DNA of 59,674 bases from Gyrodactylus bullatarudis. Its lineage: Eukaryota > Platyhelminthes > Monogenea > Gyrodactylidea > Gyrodactylidae. Below are positions 46,741 through 59,547 of the stretch, piece by piece. Both the position numbers and the translations under genes were made by a program. How positions within the stretch are numbered: the first letter of the stretch is position 1; each line of letters begins with the position of its first letter. The notes under the pieces were generated by a model. That model was not told the DNA's origin, did not search any database, and saw only the letters and a list, made by a program, of their open reading frames with translations. The stretch is taken from positions 54,779-114,452 of the forward strand of contig SSNU01000016.1 of NCBI GenBank assembly GCA_012064415.1. The letters run 5' to 3'.

Positions 46741-47754
46741 TGTAAGCTTTATCATTCCTAAAGCGAAGGCTATAACTAGAGTTTTATTTTTCGTGTTCAA
46801 TCAACATCTTCTATGGTTTAAGACTTATTTTCGAATTTTATCTCACTCTCTCTGATTTATATGGAGATGATAATAAATTTGCTTCAAACTTTTATGTGCA
46901 TTTTCTTTCGATAATAAAAACTCAAATTATGAGGAAATTATATGTAGTTGAGAGGGAAAAACTGAACAAAAGTACAGACCATTATTCGCATTTCTCATTT
47001 GCATATCTGCTCGATTTCATCAGCTATTTTAAAAAGGGAAAAAAATAATTATTCTAACTTCAGAAGAAGTCATCACTGTGTGCTATGAAATAATTTCTTG
47101 ATAGTAAAAATTACAAATATTACTCTCTTACTTTTGTTAGAGCATCGCTTTTTTCTCAATATATATGTATTTACTCACACGAAGGAATAAATTAAGGCTC
47201 CGATGAAACTCTTGAATATTCATTTCAAAGTAACTGAAAGCTTTTGAGAAGATATCAAGACTAGGGCACATTCGGATCTTTTGTTATTAGTAGAATAAGT
47301 TGATATTTACAGGTGCAGAATTTGAAATTATTTTCTAGGTACATCATCTTAGTGTTTGCGTTATTCAATTTGTCAGTATCTTCTTATTTCCAAAGACCGG
47401 ATAAATCATTCAATTTTGGTAATTTTGAAAATAAAAGCGGCACTTTGACTAAAGCTATAGTTGATAAGAGGATTCAAATTAACTATTTTTAATACAAACT
47501 AGAAAATTTTCTCCATATAGTCAGGAGAAAAATTTTGTTACGAGAAAAAATTACATTTTGTATCTCGAAAATGCGCTGAATTTATATTTTTTCAACACAA
47601 AAAATTATATCCAGAAAGTTGAAGTGTTTGAGAACTGAATATTGGGATCAAAATTAGGCGAAAAAATAGTATTTAGCTATTATAAAGTTTCGAAGAACTC
47701 GTCATTTAATGAAGGAAGACCCTAAACTGTGCATCCAAAAGAATTATAAACACA
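46741..47754. other. Non-coding
   Basis: Nothing recognised. Confidence 0.4.
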
Positions 47755-48062
47755 ATTTGGGGCTAATCAATAGAACATTTGCCCCCTCTTGTTTTGCAGT
47801 ATTTTTTCTGAATGACCAACACGATTCAAAGTAAACTTAGAGAGAAATAAGAGGAAATAAACTGTTCTCTAATTTATCCCAATTTGGAACTGCAATGGTA
47901 CAATTGATTCTTAATTTTTCTTTGCTAGCTGAATACTATAGAAAAGTTTTCTGGTTTTTCATCAATTGGAATCGCTCAAGAGAACACTATCACAATTTTC
48001 ATTCAAAACAATTCATTATAACCATTTTTATTGAGACTGACGAGACCTGGCTAAATGTGCAT
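47755..48062 (+). repeat. Interspersed repeats E and C
   Basis: 47755-47815 (AATAGAACATTTGCCCCCTC) matches 27440-27495 inverted. 47901-48062 (GAAAAGTTTTCTGGTTTTTC, ATCAATTGGAATCGCTCAAG, GAGACTGACGAGACCTGGC) matches 59371-59546 inverted, at clearly recognisable identity along the whole length. The second copy abuts Penelope coding sequence, so family C is probably a Penelope terminal or UTR segment. Confidence 0.7.
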
Positions 48063-48769
48063 TGTAATACATATCGATTTGAATATAATTCTTTTGTTAT
48101 ATTTTGAATTTTCTTTTTATCTCATCTTTGTTAATAGGAAAATTATTAAATCTTTTATAAATAATAATTGGAAATATTCACGAAACTGTATATTTCAAGA
48201 TTATAATCCAAAAATTTATCATCATTAATTATTCTTATTGTATTTCATTTTTATTTTATTCTAGAGAAACTGCAAATTTTCCAATGCACCGAAAGTGAAA
48301 GAGAGTGGGAAGCAATTAGTTTTTTTTCTGCACTCAACTTGAGACACATTGTGGAAAATGAGGAAAAATATCTGTTTTTCAAAAGAAACTTTAATCCTTA
48401 TTTACTTTTTGACAACAATGTATTTTATGCTCTCTTTTGTTTTGAGAAAATCAATATTTTTCATAATTTTTCTTCGTTGGATAAAATTTAATGCAGACAT
48501 GGAGAATATTTTGCATTTACAAAAATCATGAAAAATCAATCTAATTTTGAATTCTTGGATCAGATTTTAACCAGTTTTAAACTCGTTTTATATTTTTTGA
48601 CGACACTTTAAAGTTAGAATGATGATTTGGGTCACATGGAATTCATCTAGAGTAATTTTTGTTGCCATTTTTGGATCTTATTACGAAATTGTGTATAATA
48701 TCCGAAAAAAAGTTTTTAAAAATTTGGCTGTCTTTTAGAATTTTTTAAATGAATAATATGGTCATTTTT
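48063..48769. other. Non-coding
   Basis: Nothing recognised. Confidence 0.4.
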
Positions 48770-48900
48770 CAAATTTCAATTTGGCGCCATAAACCCCATT
48801 TTTTCGAACTTCGAACTGAAAATTTTTATTGATTTCAAAGTGAGAGAGTGATCAAAAGTTGATTTTTAGGATCACAATAAGACAAAAAACCGAATATCCT
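48770..48900 (+). repeat. Foldback family A, half copy
   Basis: Contains TTTGGCGCCATAAA, GAACTGAAAATTTTTATTG, AGTGAGAGAGTGATCAAAAG and GGATCACAATAAGACAAAA as in the 51238 copy. Confidence 0.65.
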
Positions 48901-50690
48901 GAATCTGTTCTAATTTATAACTTTATTATCGTTTGGGAGTCGTATTTTGAGTTTTAGATCATTTTTTTATTATATTAGTCTGTAAATTAAAAAAGAGCTC
49001 ACATTGTACTAAGGAAGAATAAAAAACTGGGACGAATTTTCGCCAAGATTAAAAAAAAATCTGTACACTAAAATCTCTTTGTAGATTAACAATTTTGTAG
49101 GAAAGAAATAACGGGAAAGACAACTGTGAGATTTCCTCTCTTTTTTTACGACTCCATTAAATCATAAAGAATTCATCTGATAAAATTTCTGAGTCCACCA
49201 GATAGCTGTAGGAAAAATTTAATATTGACAATGTTGTGTATAAATCACTGTTTCCCATAATACTAAATAATAATAATAAATATATATTCTGACTATTATT
49301 CAATAAAATACTGAAACAACAGAGTAAAAATGTACAAGAAGTTGATGCTGAAGCTAAGAAAAAACGAAAGATTTTTTGTTGAATAAAGCTTTATTTCTCT
49401 TCAGACCAAACACCGACTTCAAATATATATTTAGCTTGATGACAAAAAGTCAAAGGGTATATAAAGGTCCATTTTTACAATTGGTCCAAGTCTTTCTTAC
49501 AAAAAGTATAAGTGATATATGCGGATTTTTTTCATTTGGTCAAACAAATTTACACGTTCTATAACTAATAGTTATTATCTATACATGGAATATTTATCAC
49601 TTGGTCTAAATTCTTTTACACTAACTCTTCTTCGAGGAAATCAGACTCAAGTCTTCGAAAAAAGAAAATAACAAATTGAATAAAAGATTAATTATAATTT
49701 TATTCACCTGCTGAAGACTTGGTCATTCTTTCAACAAAACTCTTCGCCAATTCAGAATAGCTCAATCTGACAAGTTATGGTAAAATAATAAACTGCATAA
49801 GCTTGTATATCAAAGTACACCTAGGTAATCCTGTATATCTTATGCTAGCGTTATTTTATCGAGTTACTATCCAAACTGTGTATGTTTATGTCATTTTTTC
49901 GCGGTAAATTCTTCATCTGTCAACAAGATTATGCAGACATAGAAACGGAATTCACTAGAATGATGCAACAGAAAATAACTTATTTAATTCCTCAATGTAT
50001 TTTGAGTTTATTTAATCGAAGCATTGGTCTTGAGAATAAGGTAATCAATTTTGTAACCCTTACGTCACACATTAGAATCCGGGAATTTTCAGATTAAATT
50101 AGAATATTCCTTTAAATCTAACTGAAGTATTGGAGAACTTTCTTTTAAATTTGAATATTTAAAATGATTTCAGGAAAATTTAAGCGAATAAATACCTAAA
50201 TTTGGGGTCAAAATGCTCAAATGATCCTTTAAGTTTCTATTTTCTATATTTTTAAAAACTTTTTGAGGCATGTTCATAATATATTCATAGATTTTTCGAT
50301 ATGCTTGAATGCCTGGAAATTCCCTTTCCTCATCGACAGTTAAAAAGGAAGTACTTTTTTACGCAAAACTACATCATCAAAACAGTATTTTCATTGAAAG
50401 GAAAAAAACTTGTTGCTAATAAAAAAAGTAACATCCGAACAAAAACACATCAGTAAATTAAATTTTTTCTCATCTCCTATTTCTCTTATTTATTTTATAT
50501 TCCCAATTGAATTGAAAGATGTAATTCTTTTCAAATTCATTTCTCATGAGGTTTCACGCTAATAATAGTTGAACATTGTTCATTTTAATTATTATTTAAT
50601 GTCAATTAATGTCTAATTGGCTAATGAACGACCCTTTTGAGAGGAGTTAACGTTCAGAGGATATGGCTTTAACCATGATTTAAGAAGGAT
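48901..50690. other. Non-coding
   Basis: No gene supported. Plus frames at 49376-49564 and 49882-50097 have no recognised motifs. Confidence 0.35.
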
Positions 50691-51052
50691 ATGTAAATTA
50701 TACCGATATAAAATTGAAGGTTGTATTCAAAATCACAAGTCTATTTAATTTCCAGCTTTAAACTAGAACCATCTGAATAATCAAACCTCATTTACAGCTT
50801 CCAAGCTACGTATGGGGGTAAATACATAGGAAGAACCCAAAGCTGTCTAGCTAATAGTGAAGAAAATTTCAAAATTTTATTGAAATACCCAAACGATAAA
50901 CTAATAGACCTAAAATTCTGGGAGGAATTTCTTATCATGAAAGAAGATCCAAACTTATGAATCCCAAAAAACCATTTACATGATTTATATTTTTCTTAAT
51001 AAATGAATGATTAATAATCAATAAATTATTAAATGAAAAGACCTGGCGAAAT
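50691..51052 (+). pseudogene. Penelope-like element C-terminal (GIY-YIG) fragment
   Basis: The plus-strand frame reads TDIKLKVVFKITSLFNFQL, then stops. In another frame it continues as SNLIYSFQATYGGKYIGRTQ, which resembles the start of a Penelope GIY-YIG endonuclease (Tyr-containing stretch, then YIGRT). After an apparent deletion it ends with a tail LKFWEEFLIMKEDPNL and HDLYFS, like the family C-terminus. Several stops and frame changes make it dead. The first part closely matches the copy at 59548-59674. The family C motif GACCTGGCGAAAT follows at 51040. Confidence 0.7.
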
Positions 51053-51237
51053 ATTTATAATATTTCTCTAAATAAAAATTCTCTTTTTACACGACCGATG
51101 ATGAATTATTGAACAATTCTTCATCAGTTTTATTTTCTGAGTTTTTCTTATCAATAAACCTACAATCCAATTTAATAAGATAACTCATGGGGTTCAAAGT
51201 TAAACTGAAAATAAGCTCAGTTGTAGAGATATGCAAA

Positions 51238-51535
51238 ACTAAATCTAGTTAATATGAAGATGGGAATTTATGATTTTTACAAAATTCTCAATTTTTTCAT
51301 CAAGAAATCAAATTTGATCAAGATTTTTTGGAATCTAGATCATGAGGCCCTCTTTCACGATAATAAGAAAAAAAATTTAGAAAAAATCAATTTTTAAGGA
51401 AAATACGGCAAATTTAAAATCTTGAAGTAGCGCCAAATTCCCATTTTTTTGAACTTTGAGTTGAAAATTTTTGTTTATTTCAGTGTGAGAGAGTGATCAA
51501 AAGTTGATTTTTAAGATCACAATAAGACAAAAAAA
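51238..51535 (+). repeat. Foldback family A, best half copy
   Basis: The terminus TAAATCTAGTTAATATGAAG is followed by ATGGGAATTTATGATTTTTA, CTCTTTCACGATAATAAG, AAGTAGCGCCAAATTCCC, GTGAGAGAGTGATCAAAAG and GATCACAATAAGACAAAA. No opposite arm is found to the right. Confidence 0.7.
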
Positions 51536-53932
51536 CTGATGATCATAATAATAATGATCAGATTATTTATGAATAAAATCTAGTAATCCATACTAATTGT
51601 GAGCAAAAGCATACTAAATTTGAAAACAAAACTCAAGGACATACTAAATCTGAAATTACTTTTATATGCACTTACGTAAAAAGACATAATAGATTTGATT
51701 TTTCAATTTAAAAACATAATAATTCTGAATGAACACCCCTTGGACATACTAGTTTTGCAAATACCCCATATGCAAAAATACTTAAATTTACCTTAGATTT
51801 TAAATAAATTCTTTTTATTATATCTACAGCAATAGCCTCTTTATTCTTCTTGATCTGATCCGATTTTCTGATTTTTCAGTTTAGAAATCTCTAAATTGTC
51901 AAATAAACTTTTTGTAAAATTATTAAAAATTTATCAACCCTGTTTTCGATCCAATTTTTTACTTCCTAAATTGATCTTTATCTACCCCTTTTTCCTAGAT
52001 ATCATTTACTTGATTCGCAATATAAAAATAACTAAGAAAATCGTATCTTAAACGTTAGCATCAAATCTAAGGCAAAGACTATTTCCAAAATAACTTATTG
52101 CGTTATTTTTATTTCTATGAAAAAATGAAGAAAAATGCTTAACGATTGGTCAAATCATCAAAGATTTTTAAGAGTATTAAAAAGAATTTCCATAACTTAT
52201 TCCACGTAAAGAAATCTAACTAATTTTATTCGAATAATAATAACGAAACACGGTTACTTTCCACAAGGAAAAACTATTGTGTTATTCAGCAATTCTTATA
52301 ATACTCTTTGTTAGATAAGAAGTGTTCATTGTCTTCATAAATTCAAATTAGAAAAACACTCAAAATTATTTAGAGAGTACGTAGGAAAATCTCTTCAAGT
52401 TATTTATGTGGATATAAGAAAAATTGTAAATTTTCTTCTTTCAATAATAATTCCTTATCAGTTTTATCTTGTTTATTTTTCATCAATTCGTATAACAGTA
52501 GCAGGAATCTACGCTATTGAGATATAAAAGTTATTTTAAAGGAATCTAGGGGTAATGAGTTTGATTTCTAAATACACTAAAAGGATGAATAAATAATGTA
52601 TTATTTGTTTAACATATGACACATTTTTTTAAAAATATCGTTTTAGGATTTATCCGTAAAGATCTATTTGATTGATGAATTAGAAATTTGTATTTTGTTA
52701 AATCTGAAAAATAAAAATGTTTACATTTGTCGAAATTCTCGAGCAATGAATGAATTCTAAGTTTAACTAAAAAACTGTCAAGTTCTCTATTATGAAATTT
52801 CATGCTTACGAGACAATGAAGCATGCATAAATAATCTGATTAATTTTCTTTCTCTGAAACCCTAAAAATATGTAAATACTTATTATTATTATTATTATGA
52901 TAATTATTGAACATTTTTAATTTTATTATATTTATTTATTTAAAAAAGGGCCTTTACATCGCAGATTATGCTATATTTATTTTTCTATATTTCTACAAGT
53001 TTGGTGTTTTTGTCCACCAAAAAAATGTATTATAGTTGGGAAACAAAATCCGATCATCAACTTGCTCTCGAGTAAATCTGTATATTTTGAGATTCACAAT
53101 CTGTATAAAATTTTAAATAAATACCAGTTTAACTAAAAAATAAAAACTATAGGTATGAATTAGACTTTCTTTTTATGTTGAACAATAAATAAACTTTTAC
53201 TACAAAATATTAGGCCTTCCTTAATGCCTGTGCTTTTTTTAAGATCTAAATTTTCTGAAATATTCGTTTTAAATCTTGTTTTAGAATTTACATGGAGATG
53301 AGTAATCGAAAATACCCGTCATTGAATAATAGAGTTCTTACAAGGACTCAGTAAACACTGAATTCCACATTCTAACGATTCATAACATCCTAATTGCTTT
53401 TATAGTTTTTTACCAAACCATTTTAAAATCTATAAATTAGTCTAACTAAATATTTTATAAAATTTTATACAGTAATTTAATTGATTGTGAAAATAAAATT
53501 TTTTGTGTGATCATTTTTGTTCATGCTATTTGATACATTTAATTAAATAATTATAAATATTAATTAATCACAATACAGTAATTAATTCACAATATAGTTT
53601 TGTCATAGTAACTAAAATAACTGTCCCTGTATTTGAGACATTTAATAGTATAGACATTTTAATTACGATCCTATTTATCAGAATGATGTATTCGTTAGAA
53701 AATTCAGACTATAGGATAAAATAAGTTGAAATGATGATTTATATTTATGAAATTTTCGAAATCTCAATCTTTAATCAGTATCTTGATCGTAATGCAAACC
53801 TTGGTTATCATTGAAAGATATGGGGCATTTTAAAAATAAACTAGAACAGAAGATTCCACAGTAATAGACTGATTAACAGAAAAAAGCTGTTATAAAAATG
53901 GACGAAAGAATTACTTTTTGCCATTGTAACGA
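51536..53932. other. Non-coding
   Basis: A cluster of ACATACTAAATTTGA-like words at about 51630-51770 (GCATACTAAATTTG, ACATACTAAATCTG, ACATAATAGATTTG, ACATACTAGTTTTG) looks like subterminal repeats of a decayed DNA transposon. A TTA microsatellite lies near 52880. No gene. Confidence 0.4.
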
Positions 53933-55150
53933 TAAGTTGAAGGTTTATTTAGGGAAATAAGAGTGGTTGATAGGGGTATTTTGAAAAATGCCGGGACACA
54001 CCGGAATATTTTTGAAAAATGCCATGAAATTTTTCAATTTTTTTCTAAATCTCTATCTTGATGTAAGTTTGCTTAGTTTTTGTCTTGATATCCTGTTGCC
54101 AAGGTATTAGCAATCCCTATGAGGCTACGATTCTTTACATAAATAATCTCCCATCAATCTAATAGCAACCAAACCACCTAAAAACCTACCTCCGCACCAC
54201 TAGACAGCCAATAAGAGGTAGACTTTCTTACTTTAGAATAAAAAAATATTTCGTCATAAACACAATGAACAACTTACATATCGGTTCGACATATCAAAAT
54301 GTTGAGGAAATCAAACAGGATCTTGATAGACTCATTGAACAGTGTAATCGCCCCCACAGAGTTGCGAAAACCACTTCTTCGTTCTATAGTGTTAAATGCA
54401 AGAGAGATGGCTGCGAATTTCAACTGAACTTCAACAGGAGAGTCAACGGATTGTTTTATATAACCATTCTTGCGAAGAAGTGAGTGACCTATTTTTGATT
54501 TTTTGACAAAATTCAACGTACGACGAAGTATCATTAAAGCCAATGTCAAAACGATTTTCGAAGACATAAAGGAAGTAACACCAGAAGATTGCAAGAAAGT
54601 CCTTAAGCGCCAGCTTGGTTTGAATGTCTCGTATTATTGTGCGGGGAAGAGCCTTAGTGACCTTAGGACAGACAATCAAAATGATTTCCTTAATTCTTTT
54701 GCCACTTATATTCATTTATCAAAACCTTTCGAGCATATGGTCGCGAAACATTTCAAAGTAAATGAAATGATCAAAATGTACGGCAATGAATTGATCTACT
54801 GCGACGTAAATAAACTCGCGGAAACAGATTTGATAGGTGAAGACAAGATCTCTCGCCGAAGACGGCCAAAGAAAATGAGATTCAGATCTGAGGCAGAAAA
54901 AATTTTGTGAAAAATTCGTTGAATACACTTGGATCCATTGACTATTTCTTATGTTTTTTCGTAATCCCTTGAATTGAGTAATCTTGGCAACACGATATCA
55001 AGACAAAAACTAAGCAAACTTACAGATAGAGATTTAGAAAAAAAATTGAAAATTTTCATGGCATTTTTCAAAATAGTGTCAGAAAATCATGGCATTTTTC
55101 AAAACACCCCTGTCAACCACTATTATTTCCCTAAATAACCCTGAATTGAA
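53933..55150 (+). mobile_element. Mutator-like (MULE) element, truncated coding
   Basis: Long terminal inverted repeats 53942-54104 and 54983-55141 (GG.TTATTTAGGGAAATAA outermost, TTTGAAAAATGCC, GTTTGCTTAGTTTTTGTC, ending GTTGCCAAG). The flanks TAAGTTGAA (53933-53941) and TGAATTGAA (55142-55150) agree at 7 of 9 sites, fitting the 9-bp duplication typical of Mutator elements. The total is 1.2 kb. It encodes only the N-terminal DNA-binding part of a transposase, so it would depend on another copy. Confidence 0.85.
54265..54910 (+). pseudogene. MULE transposase N-terminal part, frame broken
   Basis: The ATG at 54265 opens 72 codons with a WRKY-GCM1/FLYWCH-like finger start (FYSVKCKRDGCEFQLNFNRR), stopped at 54481-54483 just where the HxC half should follow. 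Coding resumes in another frame at about 54503 (RRSIIKANVKTIFEDI, EVTPEDCKKVLKRQLGLNVS) to a TGA at 54910, as in the region between the finger and the transposase core. The DDE catalytic domain is absent. A GTGAGT at the junction could be a splice donor, but no acceptor restores the finger. Confidence 0.65.
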
Positions 55151-56104
55151 TTTAAATTTTTACTTATTCAGTCTTGGGGAAACAACTGAATAAGGTTCGT
55201 TCTGATTGCGTATCCTGAAATTTGCCAAAATGAATTTTAAAAATATATCAAGCTTGAGTCATAAAATTAATAATCTTAGAAAAAGTCTTTTTTTATGATT
55301 TATCATGCGTAAAATAGCCCTAAAATTGATGTTGAATTATCTGAGTTTTTGTCAAATATTTATGAGTTTATTGCATTAGAAACTTCATTTCAAAGAGATT
55401 TGCGTACACAAATCATAGATTTAGATTTCAACTGTTCCTAAGTGACTTGAAAGAATGGAATAATTCTTGCTCAGCAATTGGAAAGAAAATTACTCCAAAA
55501 TTTATGTATTTCCTATCATCACTCGACCAAATTTCTCTCGTTTACAAGGGAAAATTTTTCAAATTTAGTTTAATGCTCGAATGAATTTCTTATTTCATTA
55601 AAATGTGTCAATTATAATTGAAAATGTTCCCATTTTATCTCATCTTACAAGACGATAATCTATTTTGTTTTAAAAATAAATTAGCAAAATTATCCCAACT
55701 AAAGTTGTTCTGAAAATAATCTTGGTATATGCCGAAACCAACAAACTAATATTATTCTTTTGAAATATTTTAAACAGAAAATATTCTCAGTCCATATCTT
55801 TCAATTAAAAATCTTAAATGAATAAAGAAGTTAGTAATTTTGAGTATTATTGAAAACTTACAAAACATTAGAATACGGATTAAAAGGTTTTCTAGTTGAT
55901 TTATTCTCTAAAAAAGTGTTTGTAAATTTTTTAATCAGATTTTATGTTTCAATTGTAAACCTAATTAGCTATGCGTTTTATAGAGATTTTAATACAACAT
56001 AAATTATATTCTTAAATCTTTTTTTTCTGATTAGAGAAAATTTATTTATCTCTTAACAAGAAGAGAAAATATATAGAGATTAAAAAAACATGATAAATTA
56101 AAAT
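55151..56104. other. Non-coding
   Basis: AT-rich, without recognised features. Confidence 0.4.
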
Positions 56105-56125
56105 TTAATATTCTTGCCAACTCAC

Positions 56126-57514
56126 CTTTTCAACTTCTAGGTCCATGATAACCTCATGACAGCAGTTATGTCCAAGATCTGATTCATTATTGTTTGTACT
56201 AGAACCAAGGGGGGAGGAGTAGTTTTGCTTCGATAGCAATTTATCTTCAACGTAAACTGTGTATTTTTGGGACATTGCTTTTACTACCCCTTTTTTAGTA
56301 TCATACGGTATTATATGTACTGACCAGGTGATTATACGGGTCTCTTCGATCTTCTTCAGTTCATTTCCCTCCAGGTTGATTAATTCACCAGTTGAATTTT
56401 GAGATATCAATGGAGGTAATTGATTCCCATTACCACAACCAGGAGAATTTGTGTCTGAGTTTAGAATTGGCTTGAAACGAAGATGAACCAAAGTTCCAAG
56501 AATGTCAGTCATAACTAGCCACAGGTTGCCATCATAATCTCGACATTTTGATAAATTCTTACCTTTTTGTGGAGCTGTCGGGATCAATTCATTCCTTGAT
56601 ATGGGTGTTGTGATAATTAAATCGAGTTGAATTCTCATATTATGCTTCATGGTGAGAACTAATCTGTTTTGCTTATCATGGTGACCTTGTTGATTACCAA
56701 ACCATTTTACATCTCCAATCTCAATTGGATTGGTAAAAGATTCTGTCTTGGGTGCAATCATTTGGTCTATTGGGCCAATGCTGCAAGATTGATTATCTGT
56801 CCAAAATAATGTTGCCTTGTACCTTATACGATAATAGTGATTAGTTTCTGTGTACTTGTAAAGAGAAATGGTTGGAAGAACTCGAGAATTTGAGGAATTA
56901 TTTTGATTTTCACGATCATTCAGATTAATTATAATTTTCCAGTCTATGTTTGAATATGTGAAAGTGGAACTCTCTAGCGTAGTACACTTTTGGGCTAATT
57001 TTGTGTCCTTAAATGGTGGGAAATACTCAATGAATTGGGTGCTACAACACCTCAATTCAAGTTCTACTATAAGACTAGAATCATCGAATATAAAACGTTC
57101 TTCATTCAATTTTTCCACATTTGTGTTCAAGTTAATATTTGCCTTTGTTGAGTCAATGGAGAATTTTACATCACGCATTTCATAACTGAGATTCTTTACA
57201 GCATCCACTCTATTCACAAGAGTCAGTCGATAGAGCATAAGACTACAATGCATGCCAGCCAAAAAATTTTCTACATTTAAGGATGCACATAGGCCCAAAG
57301 TGCGTTGATTTTTCATCTCTGCTAAGATTAACTCCTCGTACTCCATCTTTAAAGTCCATTGGTGTCCGGAATAGGAAAAAGGCTTTGAGAAAGCCAAGTT
57401 GACAAAGCCTTTGGTAAGGTACGAGGATACATGAAAAGTGAAAAGCTGTGTGTCCAAACGATCGCCGACTCGTTGAAAACGAACCAGTGATATGATTGAA
57501 TTTTTGGAAATCAT
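56126..57514 (-). CDS. First exon of a MATH/TRAF-like protein, gene incomplete
   Basis: ATG at 57514; 463 codons are open to GAAAAG|GTGAGT at 56126/56125. Reading on gives only six more codons before a stop, so the gene very probably continues by splicing. The N-terminal 25-160 region has features of a MATH/TRAF beta-sandwich (LFTFHVSSYLTKGF, FSYSGHQWTLKMEYE, LGLCASL, RFIFDDSSLIVELEL). A second similar stretch follows at about 190-320 (NIDWKIIINLND, HYYRIRYKATLFW). The last third (NLWLVMTDILGTLVHLRF, QKYTVYVEDKLLS) is unassigned. MATH domains commonly recruit substrates for BTB/cullin ligases, but no BTB exon was found. Downstream exons must lie to the left, within the repeat-rich region. The 23836-24322 exon is a candidate but is not phase-compatible without an intermediate exon. 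Confidence 0.65.
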
Positions 57515-57554
57515 CTTTCAATATCTCCCCTCTGATTACATAGTGAGCTAGTGA

Positions 57555-57562
57555 TCACGTGA
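57555..57562. promoter_or_regulatory. Palindromic E-box upstream of the MATH-like gene
   Basis: TCACGTGA lies 41 bp upstream of the ATG at 57514, within GATCACGTGATA. This is the core recognised by bHLH-Zip factors (USF/MITF/TFE type) in animals. Position and symmetry fit a promoter element, but one 8-mer is weak evidence. Confidence 0.3.
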
Positions 57563-59370
57563 TAAATTTATAGCAAAAGTTTATACTAAATTATCTCCAT
57601 TCTGATTGGCCCATACAAAACTAAGTAATCAACGAAGGAGATCAGAGAAAGAACGAAAAAGAGATGATAAAATTGTTACAATTCAAGTCATCAATTATAA
57701 TTATTACAAGGAAAAGATCTGTAAAGTTAGACAACTTGTGAAAAATATCAATAGTATTTTTAAAATCCTCTCTACCCCAAATTTCGATCAATCAAATTTA
57801 AGTATTATTTTAGGTTTTTTTAAAAAGGTCCGTTTTTTGACTCTTGAAACAGATCTTTCCAATCATAATCATACCGAAAAATAATCTTTTGGAAAAATTT
57901 CTTCAGTTTTTGATATCATTTTTTATAAAAATTTCTCCTGATTCGATCTGTACTGCAAAACCCTATTGAACTCGTTCGTCTAGTAAGAAAAATATTAAAA
58001 ATAAAATCAGAATTTTAAATGGAGAAATTAATTTGTGATCTTAACTTAAATTTTTGATAATTATACCCTTTAATTAATAAATACACTCAAGTCACACAGA
58101 TTGTGTTAGGGTAAACCGAGTAATTTCAGCTTTAACTTTACAGTGTAGAGCCTACATGACCTAATTAAAAATCAATAAGGATTTCTTGGCTGAAAAAAAC
58201 TGTTTCAAGAGTCAAAAGCAGGGTGTGTGCTTTCTCATATAGAAGTGTATATTAGAATAGATCCTAACCAGCAATCATCTCATTCTCTTAATATTGTAAA
58301 ACTCTTTAGTAATTTAGTTTAAGCATTCCACTAAATTCGAGAAAATGAGCACTAATTTTAAGAAACTCATTTGATAATTACACCTCGTATTATTCTTATT
58401 TCGGGAACTAATTTTGTCAACGCCTCCTCGAAAAATTGTCCACTAATTTCGTAATAAATCCAATTGAAAAGGAGCTTGTACCAAAGCAAAATAAAAAGCA
58501 AATTAACAAGATATAGTTGAGTATGAGAAATTATAGCGAAATTTTCAGATCCAAGAGCAGTTTCAAAATCAGTGCAAAAATTTCCCGCATTTTATCTCAA
58601 TTTCGAATTTTTGGATACATTTCAAGGTCTACTGCATCTGAATTCAGGTAGATTATTTTCCTACAACATGCTGAAGAGGGAAGTTTCGAATAACTTGAAA
58701 ACTCTATGTAGTAGAATTTTTCAAGATTCATTTATTTGAAATTAGCAAAACTAAAAAATATCATTGAGTATAAAAACAAAAAGGTCTGATTTATAAGACG
58801 GTGTAAAAAAACACCTTGACTATCAGGCCTCAATGAAAATTACAGATCTTGGATGATTTTGAGGAGAAAACTAAAATTCGATTTTAGATTACTCGAGTGA
58901 TTAATAAAAACGCGGATACTTTTTGGTAGATTCAATGAAATCGAATTTTAATTGATCTGTCCTCTAAAACTTTTGACACATTTTCCAATTTATCAATGAA
59001 ATCTTTCACCTGTGTATTCAATCAGTTTAATTAGCCATATTATTTTTAAATAAGCTTTTATTGATTATAAGTTGACCTGGATTAACCCATCATTGGTCAT
59101 TTTTGGATAGACCTGAAATGCAATTAAAATGCTCACTGTCTGTTTTATTACCATTTCAGTGAGCTTGTGACGTCCTAGGTTTATTGTTTATGATATTTAT
59201 CATAAGAATATTTAAATTATAAATAGAATTTGATGGAATTGTCTAAAATTATTCCAAATAATCTATTATTAGATAAAAATAAACGTACATTTTCATATAC
59301 GTCCGGATAACTGGAAATATTCATCAATTAAAATATTAACAAAAGAATTATATTTTATAGAGATATGTAC
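57563..59370. other. Non-coding
   Basis: No gene supported. The plus frame 57606-57884 has only a non-ATG start and simple basic composition. An 18-bp inverted repeat (TTTTGACTCTTGAAACAG) occurs at 57835-57852 and 58199-58216. Confidence 0.4.
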
Positions 59371-59546
59371 ATTTCGCCAGGTCTCGTCAGTCTCAATTCC
59401 TGGTTCAATATTTAATAAAAATTGTTACAATGAAATGTTTATGAATGAAATTGTAAAATCTTCTCTTGAGTAATACCAATTGATGAAAAACCAAAAAACT
59501 TTTCTAATATTCAGGTAGAAAAGAAAAATTAAAAATCAATTGGGCT
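59371..59546 (-). repeat. Family C repeat, copy 2
   Basis: Inverted copy of 47901-48062, ending with CTGACGAGACCTGGCGAAAT on the minus strand. It abuts the Penelope coding fragment that starts at 59548. Confidence 0.7.
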
Positions 59547-59547
59547 T

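Noticed and set aside
57606..57884. Plus-strand 92-codon open frame
   Set aside because: Non-ATG start, simple basic composition, no family, sits in the upstream region of the MATH-like gene.
59371..59395. CTGACGAGACCTGGCGAAAT as a second hammerhead ribozyme
   Set aside because: The CUGANGA and GAAA boxes are present but stem II has only isolated pairs and the flanks do not form stem I; other copies lose the CUGANGA box.
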